Assembly: GCA_964569845.1 (NCBI GenBank)
Contig: CAZMUQ010000013.1
Span: 1 to 29,022, forward strand
Source of the DNA: CAZMUQ01 sp964569845
GTDB lineage: Archaea; Thermoproteota; Bathyarchaeia; Hecatellales; Hecatellaceae
DNA length: 29,022 bases
Reading direction: 5' to 3'
The notes below the pieces were generated by a model. It searched no databases. It was not told the origin of the DNA and was given only the letters and a program-made list of their open reading frames with translations. Positions 8,081-16,818 of this stretch are shown piece by piece (position 1 is the stretch's first letter; every line of letters begins with the position of its first letter). The translations under genes were made by a program, and so were the position numbers.

Positions 8081-8165
8081 ATTTTTAAGCATTATTCTAA
8101 TTATTAAATTTATGGTAACTTTCATATACTCTAACCTTGTAAATTAAAAAAGTGGGGATTAAAGG

Positions 8166-8387
8166 TTGGCAAAAAAAGCAAGGAAAGTTAAAAAGGCTGC
8201 AAAAAAACCTAAAAAACCTAAGAAACCATCTGTAGCTGCTACTGTTGAAAAGTTAGGAGAAGAGTTAGAAAAAATTAAATCTGATATTCAAAAATTAAAT
8301 GAGAAAATTTCAGAAATTGAATCTAAAATTTCTCAGCCAGTTCAACCGTCAGTAACTGAACAACCAACAGAACAGCAACCAACATGA
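8166..8387 (+). CDS. Lysine-rich small protein with coiled coil
   Basis: 73 residues in three zones. Residues 1-21 are extremely basic (11 Lys and 1 Arg, with KKP repeats), like a histone H1-type tail. Residues 25-56 are a predicted coiled coil (VEKLGEELEKIKSDIQKL, then NEKISEIESKI). Residues 57-73 are a polar Gln/Pro/Thr tail. I recognise no family. The tail suggests binding to DNA or RNA and the helix suggests self-association; both are inference. The start is TTG 8166, with GGGG about 10 bases upstream. It is divergent from cdc48 and convergent with rps17e. Low sequence complexity means it could be missed or miscalled by homology searches. Confidence 0.6.
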   Translation: MAKKARKVKKAAKKPKKPKKPSVAATVEKLGEELEKIKSDIQKLNEKISEIESKISQPVQPSVTEQPTEQQPT

Positions 8388-8434
8388 ACCGAGTCTTAAA
8401 AGTATCTACCTAAAATAAAATTTTTTCTTTATTT
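8388..8434. terminator. AT-rich convergent terminator region
   Basis: The gap between the lysine-rich gene (+) and rps17e (-) contains a run of T residues at 8421-8430 for the + strand and, in complement, TTTTATTTTAGG for the - strand. GAGTCT (8391-8396) pairs with AGACTC (8435-8440), the latter inside the end of rps17e, enclosing both tracts. Confidence 0.4.
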
Positions 8435-8629
8435 AGACTCCTTTTTATAAACTTTTATTATACTTGTTATGTAGCCTGCAACTTGGTTTTTAACTTCCTT
8501 TGAATCAATCTTAACAACTTCATCTACTATTCTCTTATTTTGCTCAAAATCTTCAGTAAACATTTCAGGATATTTTTCTAATAGCTGTCTTGAAATCCTC
8601 TTTATAAGCGTAGTTCTAACAGATCCCAA
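8429..8629 (-). CDS. rps17e: Small subunit ribosomal protein S17e
   Basis: S17e is an archaeal/eukaryal-specific protein of the 30S subunit. The family pattern is clear: GSVRTTLIKRISRQLLEKYP, MFTEDFEQNKRIVDEVV, SKEVKNQVAGYITSIIKVY. With TTG 8629 as start the protein is 66 residues and begins like other S17e (MGxVR-T-IKR). The same frame extends to TTG 8656 (75 residues), which would add nine residues not usual in the family. A TATA-like CTTTTATATT (8655-8664 on the - strand) would place initiation almost at 8629, while a second TATA (8681-8690) would allow 8656. It is divergent from the histone gene and convergent with the lysine-rich gene. Confidence 0.9.
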   Translation of the reverse strand: MGSVRTTLIKRISRQLLEKYPEMFTEDFEQNKRIVDEVVKIDSKEVKNQVAGYITSIIKVYKKESK

Positions 8630-8785
8630 CTCTTTTTCAACTATTCTTAATCCCAATATAAAAGGGTTTTTCTGGGGGATGCTTATATTTTACCTTATTT
8701 GTGAGCAAAAACATTTTAAGCTTAAACTTAGGTAGTAGTTATTAATCCTCAGGAAGAATTAAAGGAAGTTTAGGAGGTTATAAAT

Positions 8786-9013
8786 TTGTCTGAAAAAGAA
8801 ATGTCTCTTGCCCCTATTCATAGACTTATAAAAAGAGCAACTGGTGGTGCTTATAGGGTTAGTGAGGGCGCCGCAGATGAGCTTAGAAAAGCATTAGAAG
8901 AAGTTGGAATGAAAATTGCTAAGGAAGCAATGGATTATTGTGCTCATGCAGGAAGAAAAACTATAAAAAAAGAGGATGTTGAAATTGCTGTAAAAAAGCT
9001 ACTTAAGGAGTAA
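8786..9013 (+). CDS. Archaeal histone
   Basis: A single histone-fold protein of 75 residues that dimerises and wraps DNA. The three-helix fold is visible: APIHRLIKRATGGAYRVSEG, ADELRKALEEVGMKIAKEAM, HAGRKTIKKEDVEIAVKKLL. The RKTIKKEDVEIA segment is the signature loop-helix of archaeal histones. It has a slightly longer N-terminus (MSEKEMSL) than the common 66-70 residue forms, and a Cys in helix 2 (DYCAHAGRK). Start TTG 8786 follows GGAGGT (8773-8778) at 7 bases. It is divergent from rps17e. An HDAC-superfamily gene lies about 15 kb away in this window (23531-24388), but no direct link is shown. Confidence 0.95.
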   Translation: MSEKEMSLAPIHRLIKRATGGAYRVSEGAADELRKALEEVGMKIAKEAMDYCAHAGRKTIKKEDVEIAVKKLLKE

Positions 9014-9259
9014 ATTTTTAAAAGTATTTTTTACAGAAAACAACGTAATCTTTAAACTTTATGAGTCGAAGAAAATCTTAAACTTATGGATGTTGCTTTA
9101 ATCTACATCATCCTGAAAACCCCAGAAAGAAATTTACTTGTTAAGCGATTCCCTTACGTTACCAGTATAATGTATAGCAACTATTACCACGATTATACCG
9201 AGATAATCTAAAATGAACCTTAGAAGCTGTAAGTCTAAAAAATAGTTAGTTAAATTAGT

Positions 9260-9931
9260 TTATATTTCAAATTTTTCTCCAGGCTTTAAAACAACAACTT
9301 TAACTTCTGGTGTAATCTTTTTTACTTCATCTACAAATTTATCAGCATTTTGCTCAAGAACAGGAAATGTCCTATAATGCATTGGTATAACAACTTTCGG
9401 TTTTAATAGTGAAGTTGCAATTGCTGCTTCTTTTGGTCCCATGGTGTAATATCCGCCTATTGGAAGAAGAGCAACTTCAGGTTTATAGATTTCACCTATA
9501 AGTTTCATATCTCCAAAAAGGCAAGTATCTCCAGCATGGTAGAATGTTTTACCATTGACTGTGAAAACAAAACCCACAGGTGCTCCAATAGTTGAGGTAT
9601 GAAATGCTTGCACCATTCCAACAGAGAAGTTTTCCTCAAGCTTTATCATTGAACCCATGTTAGGTGCAACAACACTAACACCTTCTTTACCAAGTTTTTC
9701 GGCAAGCTCGGGCACAACAACAATTTTTGCACCAGTGTTTTTCGCTATAGTTATAGCATCTCCAAGATGGTCAAAATGGTCATGAGTTACAAGTATATAA
9801 TTAGCCTTTTTAATTTCCTCAACCCTTATAGGTGTTTCTGGATTCCCTGAGATATAAGGGTCAACATAAACTACAAGTTTTTCGGATGAAATTTCAAATG
9901 CACTATGACTAAGCCATCTTAATTCAACCAA
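9260..9931 (-). CDS. UPF0173-type metallo-beta-lactamase-fold hydrolase
   Basis: A small MBL-fold hydrolase of the UPF0173/YtkL-like group. It begins RWLSHSAFEI; the metal motif is THDHFDHLGD, followed by FHTST, YHAGDTCLFGD and IPMHYRTFP, giving the histidines and aspartates of a two-metal site. The natural substrate of this group is not established. I chose TTG 9931 because GGTGG lies just upstream and the N-terminus then matches the family; the frame also allows GTG 9940 or TTG 9943, adding three or four hydrophobic residues. A TATA-like element at 9964-9971 implies initiation near 9941. After the stop the same frame remains open for 41 codons (see findings). Confidence 0.85.
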   Translation of the reverse strand: MVELRWLSHSAFEISSEKLVVYVDPYISGNPETPIRVEEIKKANYILVTHDHFDHLGDAITIAKNTGAKIVVVPELAEKLGKEGVSVVAPNMGSMIKLEENFSVGMVQAFHTSTIGAPVGFVFTVNGKTFYHAGDTCLFGDMKLIGEIYKPEVALLPIGGYYTMGPKEAAIATSLLKPKVVIPMHYRTFPVLEQNADKFVDEVKKITPEVKVVVLKPGEKFEI

Positions 9932-9963
9932 AACTACCACCAAACTAGGACTACAAGTTAATC

Positions 9964-9971
9964 TAAATAAA
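9964..9971 (-). promoter_or_regulatory. TATA-like element of the UPF0173 gene
   Basis: On the - strand the sequence reads TTTATTTA, about 26 bases before position 9941. It lies in the gap after MmgE/PrpD, so the hydrolase probably has its own promoter with a very short leader. Confidence 0.35.
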
Positions 9972-9995
9972 TGTTTAACAATGTTGCAAATATAC

Positions 9996-11339
9996 TTATT
10001 TGCTAAGCAGGGATGTTAAATCTTTTATATTTCTAAGCTTATCCAACCTACGAACCATTCTAATAATTTCCCTGATTTTTTCCTCTGAAAAAGTTTTTCC
10101 TGCTAACATTGTAAATTTTTCCTCTAATTCTTTTATGGTTAGGGGATTTTCCGGGTACCCTTTTGGCTTATCCACTTGACATGAATATTTCTTTCCCTTC
10201 TTTGTACAAACTATTACTTCCGCACTACCAAGTTTAACCTCTGCATATTTAGGTGCGGTTTTAATGCTAATTTTTTCCATAATTTTTCTTATCCTTAAGT
10301 TTTTAAGCTTCCTTCTTGAAAACTCATCTAAACCAACCTTACCATAAACTAATGCCGCTGCAATACAATATGGAAGTGAAAATTTTGCTTCTAATGGTGT
10401 TTTTGGATTAAAGTTTTTTCCAACAACTTTTACAGCAATAGGATAGGTTTTAACAACAATTTTATCTACATCTGACGGTTTAATGTTATGTTCCTCAGAT
10501 ATTTTAAGTATAGCATCTATAGCTGCATGGGTATGCCCACATGATGCGTAACGCTTAAAAATGTTATTTAGTATTTCAAAATTTTCCCCAAGATTCTTTA
10601 TAACTCTATTTAGATTCACTTTTTCAGCTGTTGCTCTACAAAAACCCTTTTCAGCTTCAAAGATTGCTTGTGAACTATCAAAACCCCTCTTAGCTAACAT
10701 TGCTGCAATTATACCATTAACTGCAGCTTTACCCGCATTAAAAGGCTTACTCATACTTCCAAAAACTTCAATTAAACCTGATGCTTGAGTACCGGCAATC
10801 CCAAAAGTATAAACCATCTTTTTAAGGTTTAACCCTAAAATTTTACCTACAGCTGCTGCAGAACCAAAACATCCGCAGGTTCCTGTTGGATGCCAGAAAT
10901 TGTAATGTGAAGGGTTTATAGCCTTACTAACCCTAATTTCAACTTCATAACCTAAAATAATGGAGGTTAGCAGAGTTTTACCGTCAATGTTTTCTTTTTC
11001 TCCAACAGCTAAAGCTGCTGGAATTACTGGTGCAGCTGGATGAATTATGGCTTCCTCATGTATATCATCTAACTCTACACAATGCCCTGCTACACCATTA
11101 ACTAAGGCTGCATTAATACACGAAGTTTTAACATTTAACCCAACTATACTTGACTCTTTTCTCCCATTAACATCCCTTATGAATGATAAAGCAATCTTAG
11201 CAGGTTTTTCTTTTATCCCTACTAATGCAGCACCAAGCCAATCTAAAAAGCAAATTTTTGCATGTTCTATAACATTTTTAGAAAACTTGTTAAAACCAGT
11301 ATTAGCAATAAATTCTGCTAAAATTTTTGTCACTTGCAA
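9996..11339 (-). CDS. MmgE/PrpD family protein (2-methylcitrate dehydratase-like)
   Basis: 447 residues, matching the MmgE/PrpD superfamily of dehydratases and decarboxylases (2-methylcitrate dehydratase, cis-aconitate decarboxylase). Signatures are CFLDWLGAALVG (about 30-41), the catalytic-region GHCVELDDIHEEAIIHPAAP, HPTGTCGCFGSAAAVGKILG, and KRYASCGHTHAAIDAIL. No propionate or methylcitrate genes are nearby, so the physiological substrate is open. Start is TTG 11339 or GTG 11333; TTGGGGTT lies 8-9 bases upstream of the former. It follows lhr on the same strand after 55 bases. Confidence 0.85.
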   Translation of the reverse strand: MQVTKILAEFIANTGFNKFSKNVIEHAKICFLDWLGAALVGIKEKPAKIALSFIRDVNGRKESSIVGLNVKTSCINAALVNGVAGHCVELDDIHEEAIIHPAAPVIPAALAVGEKENIDGKTLLTSIILGYEVEIRVSKAINPSHYNFWHPTGTCGCFGSAAAVGKILGLNLKKMVYTFGIAGTQASGLIEVFGSMSKPFNAGKAAVNGIIAAMLAKRGFDSSQAIFEAEKGFCRATAEKVNLNRVIKNLGENFEILNNIFKRYASCGHTHAAIDAILKISEEHNIKPSDVDKIVVKTYPIAVKVVGKNFNPKTPLEAKFSLPYCIAAALVYGKVGLDEFSRRKLKNLRIRKIMEKISIKTAPKYAEVKLGSAEVIVCTKKGKKYSCQVDKPKGYPENPLTIKELEEKFTMLAGKTFSEEKIREIIRMVRRLDKLRNIKDLTSLLSK

Positions 11340-11394
11340 GCTAAAAACCCCAATAACGTAAGTTTAACCTTAAAATTAAACTTTAACTGCTTTT

Positions 11395-14256
11395 CTACCA
11401 AAATCTCCTTTTTAAAGCTTTTCTTTCAGCTTCTATAATTAATTCATAAAATTTTTCATCTATTTTTGAATGTTCTGCTAAAATTTCCTCTACATCTTCT
11501 ATATTTAGCCTATGCCCCATATATGCTAGAACCGCGGCATAACCATAGCTTGCTACTAGCCTTCTTGTTTCTAAAAGTTCCTCATAAATTTCCAGTTCTT
11601 TTCCTCTTAAGTTTTGTCCCCTTTTTTCATAAACTTTTAAAACAGCATCTTCAGTTTCCTTTGAAACCGCTAAATATGAGCCACATTTTGGGCATCTAAC
11701 TTTTTCAGGTAAATCCCTAACCCTAATAGATTTTAAAAACTCCCAGCAATTTAAGCAAACAAAAACTCCAACCTCATTTAAAATTCTAGCTTTTGTCGAC
11801 TCTATAAGAATACTTCTCATTTTTTCTGGTGGAATTAAATCTGTTTTCCTACTTATGCGTTCAACACCTATTCTTGCTATAGGTGTTAAATCTTCTTCCT
11901 CAATAATCAAAATTTCAATATCTCCATTTTTAATCCAATTTAAAGCCTTTCTTGTACCTTCAACGTCCATATCATTTTCTAAGGTATCCCTTACAGCTTC
12001 CTCAAAAATAACTGATTTTTCAAAACTTCTAATAAGCTGCTTTAAGCTAAAATCACTAAAATCAGCCCATTTAGATAGGGCTCCAAATTTTCTTGCAACA
12101 TGAATAAGTCTACGCTTAAATAATCCTGTTTTTGTTATAGCTTCAACTATAATTTTTTTAACATCCTTTTCAGCTAGCTCTAAAAGAATATCTTTAAGTT
12201 GCCTCGGATTTACAACTCTTTCTGTTTGGATAACAATTCTATAGGGGTCTTCCTGTACACCAACAACCTGTCCAAATTTTTCAGCAAAAACATGCCCAAT
12301 TATTCTAGCTAAAGTTCGATTTACAAGTGAACCAAAGCAGCATTGAAGAATAAGATAATCTCCCCATTTTTCAATGGTAACTCTTTTATCATTCGGTGTA
12401 GGATAACCTTTTCTAACATGTTCAAAAACCTCTTTTAAGGCTTCAGCTATGGTTGTTTCAGAAGCAGGATATCTATAAGCTAGATCTCTAACAACTTCAA
12501 CCTCAGTTTTGCCTTTTATCAGTTCTTCTTCAACAAATCTTCTAATCCACCCAACCTCTAATGCAACTTCAAAGGGTACCGGTATTTCTTCACCGATCCA
12601 GCTTGGAATAGCTCCTGTGGGGTCATTAACAGGTTTAACGTAGATTCTGTCTCCAAGAATACTTGTAATTTTCCATGGGCTTCCTCTAACAATAAACTTT
12701 ATCCCAGGTTCACCGTATTCTGCTACAAAAGCTTCATCAAGAATACCTATTGGTGTATCTGAAGTTTGGTCTATAACGAGGTATTGTTTTTCATCTGGAA
12801 TCATTGAAAGGTTTTCAAAGTAGTATTGATATAAAGCTTTAAGGTTTTGAGGTCTAAGAAAGACATGGTCATCAAATGATACCCATGCAATTCTAGGGTA
12901 ACGGTTATGCATATAGTTCAAAACGCTGGTAATGTCATCCATTGTTAATCCACTGTAGGGGTAGGCTTTCCTAAAAAGGTTTAAGACCTCCTCAAACTTC
13001 CACCTTCTTTTTTGAAGTAGTAGTCCTGCAAGTTGATGGCATAAAGCATCATAAGGTTTTTTAGGGATTTCAACAGGTTCAAGCTCATCTTTTAAAGCTC
13101 TTCTGGCTATAACCATAGCCTCTAAAGTATCATCAGAATCTACTGTTATAATAACACCCTTAGGTGTTTTACCTATACTATGTCCACTTCTACCAACTCT
13201 TTGAATAAGTCTTGTAACTTGTCTTGGTGAACCGTATTGGATAACTAAATCTATCCTTCCAACATCTATTCCAAGTTCAAGAGAAGATGTGCAAACTAAA
13301 CCTTTAAGTTGACCATTCTTTAAGCTTTTTTCAGCCCAAATTCTTGAAGGTTTAGCTAAGCTCCCATGATGAATACTTAAAGGATAATCTACATCCCAAA
13401 CTTTAAACCTACTAGCTAAAACTTCAGCAATAGACCTAGTATTAGTAAAAACAAGTACTGAGCTATGTTTCTCTATAAGATTTTTCATAACTCTAAGTCT
13501 AGCAGCAACTTCAGGATGGGTGTAAAGTTTAGCTGAAATTAAGTAATCCTTCTTTGATGGTTTAGCATAAACTATTTGAAGCTTAACATCCCTAAAAACA
13601 GGAACCTTAACAATTTCGCATGGTCGATTAACTCCAACAAGAAAGCCTGCAACTTTTTCAGGCGAACCTATAGTTGCGGATAAACCTACAACTTGAAAAT
13701 CTTTACCAGTAATCCATCTAAGCCTTTCAAGTCCAAGTGAAAGTTGGCTTCCACGTTTATCACAGGCAAGCTCATGAACCTCATCAACAATAACCCATTG
13801 AACAAATCTTAAATGTTTACGCATAACTTTACCTGGCAAAATAGCCTGCAGAGTTTCAGGTGTTGTTATAAGCATATCAGGAGGCTTTTTAGCTTGTTTT
13901 CCCCTCTCACTTAAGCTTGTATCTCCATGTCTAACAGCAACTCCTACATCAAGCCTACCACACCACCAAGTAATTCTTTCTAGGAGGTCTCTGTTTAAGG
14001 CTCTTAAAGGTGTAATATAGAGAATTTTTATTCCAGGTTCTCTTTTAGATAGAAGAAAATTATTTAAAATTGGTAGAAGAGCAGCTTCAGTTTTACCTGT
14101 AGCTGTTGGAGCAATAAGTAAAACATTTTTTCCTTCAAGAATTAACGGTATAGCTTTTTCTTGGGGTTCTGTAGGTTTGGAGAATCCTCTTTCCAAGAGG
14201 AGTTTTTGAAGGGGTTTTATAAGCATTGAGAAGACGTTTTCCCTTTCTTTTACCAT
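11395..14256 (-). CDS. lhr: Lhr-family superfamily 2 helicase
   Basis: A 953-residue archaeal Lhr, a 3'-5' SF2 helicase tied to DNA repair and replication restart. Motif I is APTATGKTE (49-57), motif II is DEVH (158-161), motif III is SAT (193-195), and motif VI is in QRVGRSGHS. A winged-helix and Lhr-specific beta-barrel region follow from about residue 400. Near the C-terminus is a CxxC pair, VCLNCWEF and RCPKCGSYL, forming a zinc ribbon, as in the archaeal Lhr2-type/ASH-like proteins. It starts at ATG 14256. It may share the tbp transcription direction but has a 129-base gap upstream with a TATA-like sequence near 14310-14320. Confidence 0.93.
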   Translation of the reverse strand: MVKERENVFSMLIKPLQKLLLERGFSKPTEPQEKAIPLILEGKNVLLIAPTATGKTEAALLPILNNFLLSKREPGIKILYITPLRALNRDLLERITWWCGRLDVGVAVRHGDTSLSERGKQAKKPPDMLITTPETLQAILPGKVMRKHLRFVQWVIVDEVHELACDKRGSQLSLGLERLRWITGKDFQVVGLSATIGSPEKVAGFLVGVNRPCEIVKVPVFRDVKLQIVYAKPSKKDYLISAKLYTHPEVAARLRVMKNLIEKHSSVLVFTNTRSIAEVLASRFKVWDVDYPLSIHHGSLAKPSRIWAEKSLKNGQLKGLVCTSSLELGIDVGRIDLVIQYGSPRQVTRLIQRVGRSGHSIGKTPKGVIITVDSDDTLEAMVIARRALKDELEPVEIPKKPYDALCHQLAGLLLQKRRWKFEEVLNLFRKAYPYSGLTMDDITSVLNYMHNRYPRIAWVSFDDHVFLRPQNLKALYQYYFENLSMIPDEKQYLVIDQTSDTPIGILDEAFVAEYGEPGIKFIVRGSPWKITSILGDRIYVKPVNDPTGAIPSWIGEEIPVPFEVALEVGWIRRFVEEELIKGKTEVEVVRDLAYRYPASETTIAEALKEVFEHVRKGYPTPNDKRVTIEKWGDYLILQCCFGSLVNRTLARIIGHVFAEKFGQVVGVQEDPYRIVIQTERVVNPRQLKDILLELAEKDVKKIIVEAITKTGLFKRRLIHVARKFGALSKWADFSDFSLKQLIRSFEKSVIFEEAVRDTLENDMDVEGTRKALNWIKNGDIEILIIEEEDLTPIARIGVERISRKTDLIPPEKMRSILIESTKARILNEVGVFVCLNCWEFLKSIRVRDLPEKVRCPKCGSYLAVSKETEDAVLKVYEKRGQNLRGKELEIYEELLETRRLVASYGYAAVLAYMGHRLNIEDVEEILAEHSKIDEKFYELIIEAERKALKRRFW

Positions 14257-14385
14257 TCTAGAACATAAAAACTATCCGTATCCTATCCTTTAACTGTTTT
14301 TCCACGCATCAATATAAATATTAAGCAGGAAAAACTGAAGATTAACAGAAAAATATGTTGTTTTAAATGTTAAATAAGCTGAAGT

Positions 14386-14946
14386 TTACTCATAAAATAT
14401 TATTTTTTCTTCTTCAAGCTTTTTATGAAGCTTACTTACTGCTTGATAAACTTCATCCTCTCTTTTAGCCCCAGTACATACAAGTTTTCCGCTTGCAAAA
14501 AGAAGTATAACAACTTTAGGCTCATCCATCCTGTAAATTAGCCCTGGAAATTGCTCCGGCTCATACATTGTTCTACTAAGCGTGTATGTAGCTTTTTCTA
14601 GGTCTATCTTTCCTCCAAGATTGGCTGAAGCTACAATATTTTGAATTTGAATTTTAGGTTTACCAACAATAACTATACCTTTACCTTTAAGTTCCTTGAT
14701 AACCTTATTTATAGCTTTAATAGCTTGAACCTCAGATTTAGCTCCAGTACATACCATTTTTCCAGAATTAAAGATTAAAGTTGCAGTTTTAGGTTTTTTA
14801 AGTCTAAAAACAAGCCCCGGGAATTGTTCTGGTCTATATTCTGCAAATGGAAAAAGTTTTGTTACAGCGTCAAGATCTATTGAATGTTCTAAAGTTGCTG
14901 ATGCTACAACATTTTCAATTGTAATGATAGGTTTATGGGTTGACAA
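14386..14946 (-). CDS. tbp: TATA-box binding protein
   Basis: TBP nucleates archaeal transcription with TFB. The two pseudo-symmetric repeats are clear: first EQFPGLVFRLKKPKTATLIF then GKMVCTGAKS, second EQFPGLIYRMDEPKVVILLF then GKLVCTGAKR. TTG 14946 is preferred because AGGTGA, a strong ribosome binding site, lies 5 bases upstream, and the 186-residue product then begins just before IITIENVVASA as other archaeal TBPs do. GTG 14955 (189 residues) overlaps that binding site. The C-terminus lacks the long acidic tail of some archaeal TBPs, ending EEEKIIFYE. Confidence 0.95.
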   Translation of the reverse strand: MSTHKPIITIENVVASATLEHSIDLDAVTKLFPFAEYRPEQFPGLVFRLKKPKTATLIFNSGKMVCTGAKSEVQAIKAINKVIKELKGKGIVIVGKPKIQIQNIVASANLGGKIDLEKATYTLSRTMYEPEQFPGLIYRMDEPKVVILLFASGKLVCTGAKREDEVYQAVSKLHKKLEEEKIIFYE

Positions 14947-15012
14947 AAAAGTCACCTACACCTATAATAGTTAAAGATTGCTTTGACATCTAATACCTTA
15001 AACCTTGTAGGG

Positions 15013-15021
15013 TATATATAT
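15013..15021 (-). promoter_or_regulatory. TATA box of tbp
   Basis: A TATATATAT tract lies in the 88-base gap between the signal peptidase stop and the tbp start. It would start transcription near 14991, leaving a leader of about 45 bases. TBP may bind its own promoter here; that is inference. Confidence 0.4.
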
Positions 15022-15034
15022 GTTCATGCCATAT

Positions 15035-15601
15035 TTACTCTTTCCTAGCATTTTCTACATGGTTACTGCTACCCTTTTCTTTTGCACTTTTTTCAGTAAT
15101 ACCCCATAATATTATGAATGCTGTTAAAATAATAAGTAGTATAAATCCTGGAGGGGAGCGTAAAAAAAGCACTAAAAAGCCTACATATGGAATAGGTCCA
15201 AAAACAACCTTACCAATAATCATATCTTCTGTAACAACTATTCCATCAATGTACGGGTTGTTATCTCCTTTAGTTAAAAAACCTATGATATTCCCATTTT
15301 TATCGTAAACTACACTGTATATCCTATGGATGATATTTTTACCCGTGGGTAGAGAGTAGACTATTATATCTTTTATGCCTACCTTAAAATCTTCAGCTAA
15401 CTCTTCTTTTGAAGCTCCTTTTAAAAAAACTATATCTCCTTTTGTTAGATTTGGATACATGCTTGAACCTTCAACAACAACAATAGGATTACTTGTTCCA
15501 AGAATATAGCATAGGCTAAACCAAGCTCCAATATAAGCTAAAATAACGATAACAATTACAAGGTAACTTTTAAACCTAGTTTTAAGCGAAGCTTCCACCA
15601 A
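15035..15601 (-). CDS. Signal peptidase I, archaeal/ER Sec11 type
   Basis: A membrane serine protease that removes signal peptides on the outer face. The nucleophile is S47 in VEGSSMYPNL; H92 in NIIHRI stands where bacterial enzymes have lysine, marking the archaeal/ER type; acidic D113 and D119 are in KGDNNPYIDG. An N-terminal membrane span covers about 13-34 and a C-terminal hydrophobic segment about 135-167, then a charged tail. 188 residues. The start is TTG 15601 (or GTG 15598). It lies upstream of tbp and is divergent from the DUF1464 gene. The CFI-box surface protein earlier in the window is the sort of exported protein it would process, though no direct link is shown. Confidence 0.9.
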   Translation of the reverse strand: MVEASLKTRFKSYLVIVIVILAYIGAWFSLCYILGTSNPIVVVEGSSMYPNLTKGDIVFLKGASKEELAEDFKVGIKDIIVYSLPTGKNIIHRIYSVVYDKNGNIIGFLTKGDNNPYIDGIVVTEDMIIGKVVFGPIPYVGFLVLFLRSPPGFILLIILTAFIILWGITEKSAKEKGSSNHVENARKE

Positions 15602-15693
15602 CCCAAAGAAACCCTCTTTTATATTCTCTTGTTTTTCTTAGTTAAACATTTAATTAGAGAATGTTAAAGCTTTTTGGTGAAGGAGTTGGTGTA

Positions 15694-16797
15694 ATGGTTA
15701 AAGTTGTAGGTTTAGACCTTGGAACTAAAAGTTTTGATGTTTTTGGTTTAGAAAATGGAAAAATTTTTCTTGAAAAATCTATCCCAACAGAAAGTATCAT
15801 GAAAAAGCCAAACATACTTCTAAGTTTACTAGAAAAGTATAAGCCTTTAGACCTTATTGTTGCTCCTTCAGGTCATGGTTTACCTTTAACTCATATAAAC
15901 AAAATTAGCTGGAAAGAATTAAGCCTTATAACACTTATCAAGCCTCAAGATAGGAAAATTCCTCCTCAGCTTGGTCTTAGAAATCTTCTAATGATGCTTA
16001 AAGCTTTAGATTTAAATGTTTATGTTATTCCCTCAATAAAACTTCTTCCTACTATTCCACTTCATAGAAAGATTAATAGAATTGATATGGGAACGGCGGA
16101 TAAACTTTGCACGGTAGCTTTAGCGTTAAAAGAGCAATCTGAAAAATTTAAGATAGGTTTTAATCAGGTATCGTTTATTCTTGCTGAGTTGGGGTTTGGC
16201 TATAATGCTTACATAGCAGTTGAAAATGGTAAAGTTGTTGATGGGATTGGCGGCTCCTTAAGCTTTGGAGGTTTTCTTTCTCAGGGGTGTTTAGATGCTG
16301 AAGCTGCATATCTTGTTGGTAGATTTAAAAAGGAAATGGTTGGTAAGGGTGGTGCAGCATTTATTGCTGGTATGAAGAAGCCAAATATTGAAGAATTTGT
16401 TAAAAAGGCTGTTAAGGTTAAAAGTTTTAAAGTTGCATGGAAGTTTTTTATTGAAAATGTTGAGAAAAATATTTCTCAAATGCTAGTTTCAGTAAAAAAA
16501 CCAGCAGAGATTATTCTTTCCGGTAGATTTTCAAAGATTGATAAAGTATATTCTGAGCTTTCAAGGAAGCTTTCAATTCATGCCCCTGTTACAAGGCTTA
16601 AAGGGTTCACATTTAAAGTTAAGGAGGCTTCTCAAGGTGCAGCTTTAATAGCTGATGGTCTTGCGGGTGGTAGATATAGACAGCTTGTTGAATGTTTGCA
16701 GATTAAAAAAGCTAAGGGAACAGTTTTAGATTGTATTTATATTGATGGTTGGTTGAAGATTAAAAAAATGTTTAAAGTTGATAAATTTTCAGCTTAA
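15694..16797 (+). CDS. DUF1464 family, predicted ASKHA-type kinase
   Basis: A 367-residue protein with the acetate/butyrate-kinase-like (ASKHA) fold pattern: GLDLGTKSFDVFGLENGKIF near the N-terminus is a phosphate-1 loop, GFGYNAYIAVENGKVVDGIG resembles the phosphate-2 region, and ILSGRFSKI an adenosine motif. The DUF1464 family has been described as predicted butyrate kinases; activity is not proven. ATG 15694 is chosen because AAGGAG precedes it and a TATA-like AACATTTAA near 15643-15651 puts initiation after the earlier in-frame ATG at 15661. It converges with the DUF763 gene. Confidence 0.75.
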   Translation: MVKVVGLDLGTKSFDVFGLENGKIFLEKSIPTESIMKKPNILLSLLEKYKPLDLIVAPSGHGLPLTHINKISWKELSLITLIKPQDRKIPPQLGLRNLLMMLKALDLNVYVIPSIKLLPTIPLHRKINRIDMGTADKLCTVALALKEQSEKFKIGFNQVSFILAELGFGYNAYIAVENGKVVDGIGGSLSFGGFLSQGCLDAEAAYLVGRFKKEMVGKGGAAFIAGMKKPNIEEFVKKAVKVKSFKVAWKFFIENVEKNISQMLVSVKKPAEIILSGRFSKIDKVYSELSRKLSIHAPVTRLKGFTFKVKEASQGAALIADGLAGGRYRQLVECLQIKKAKGTVLDCIYIDGWLKIKKMFKVDKFSA

Positions 16798-16818
16798 ACT
16801 TAATTTTACAATAAAAAT

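Noticed and set aside
9086..9211. 41-codon ORF on the + strand after the histone gene
   Set aside because: No ribosome binding site, no recognisable sequence, and length expected by chance in AT-rich DNA.
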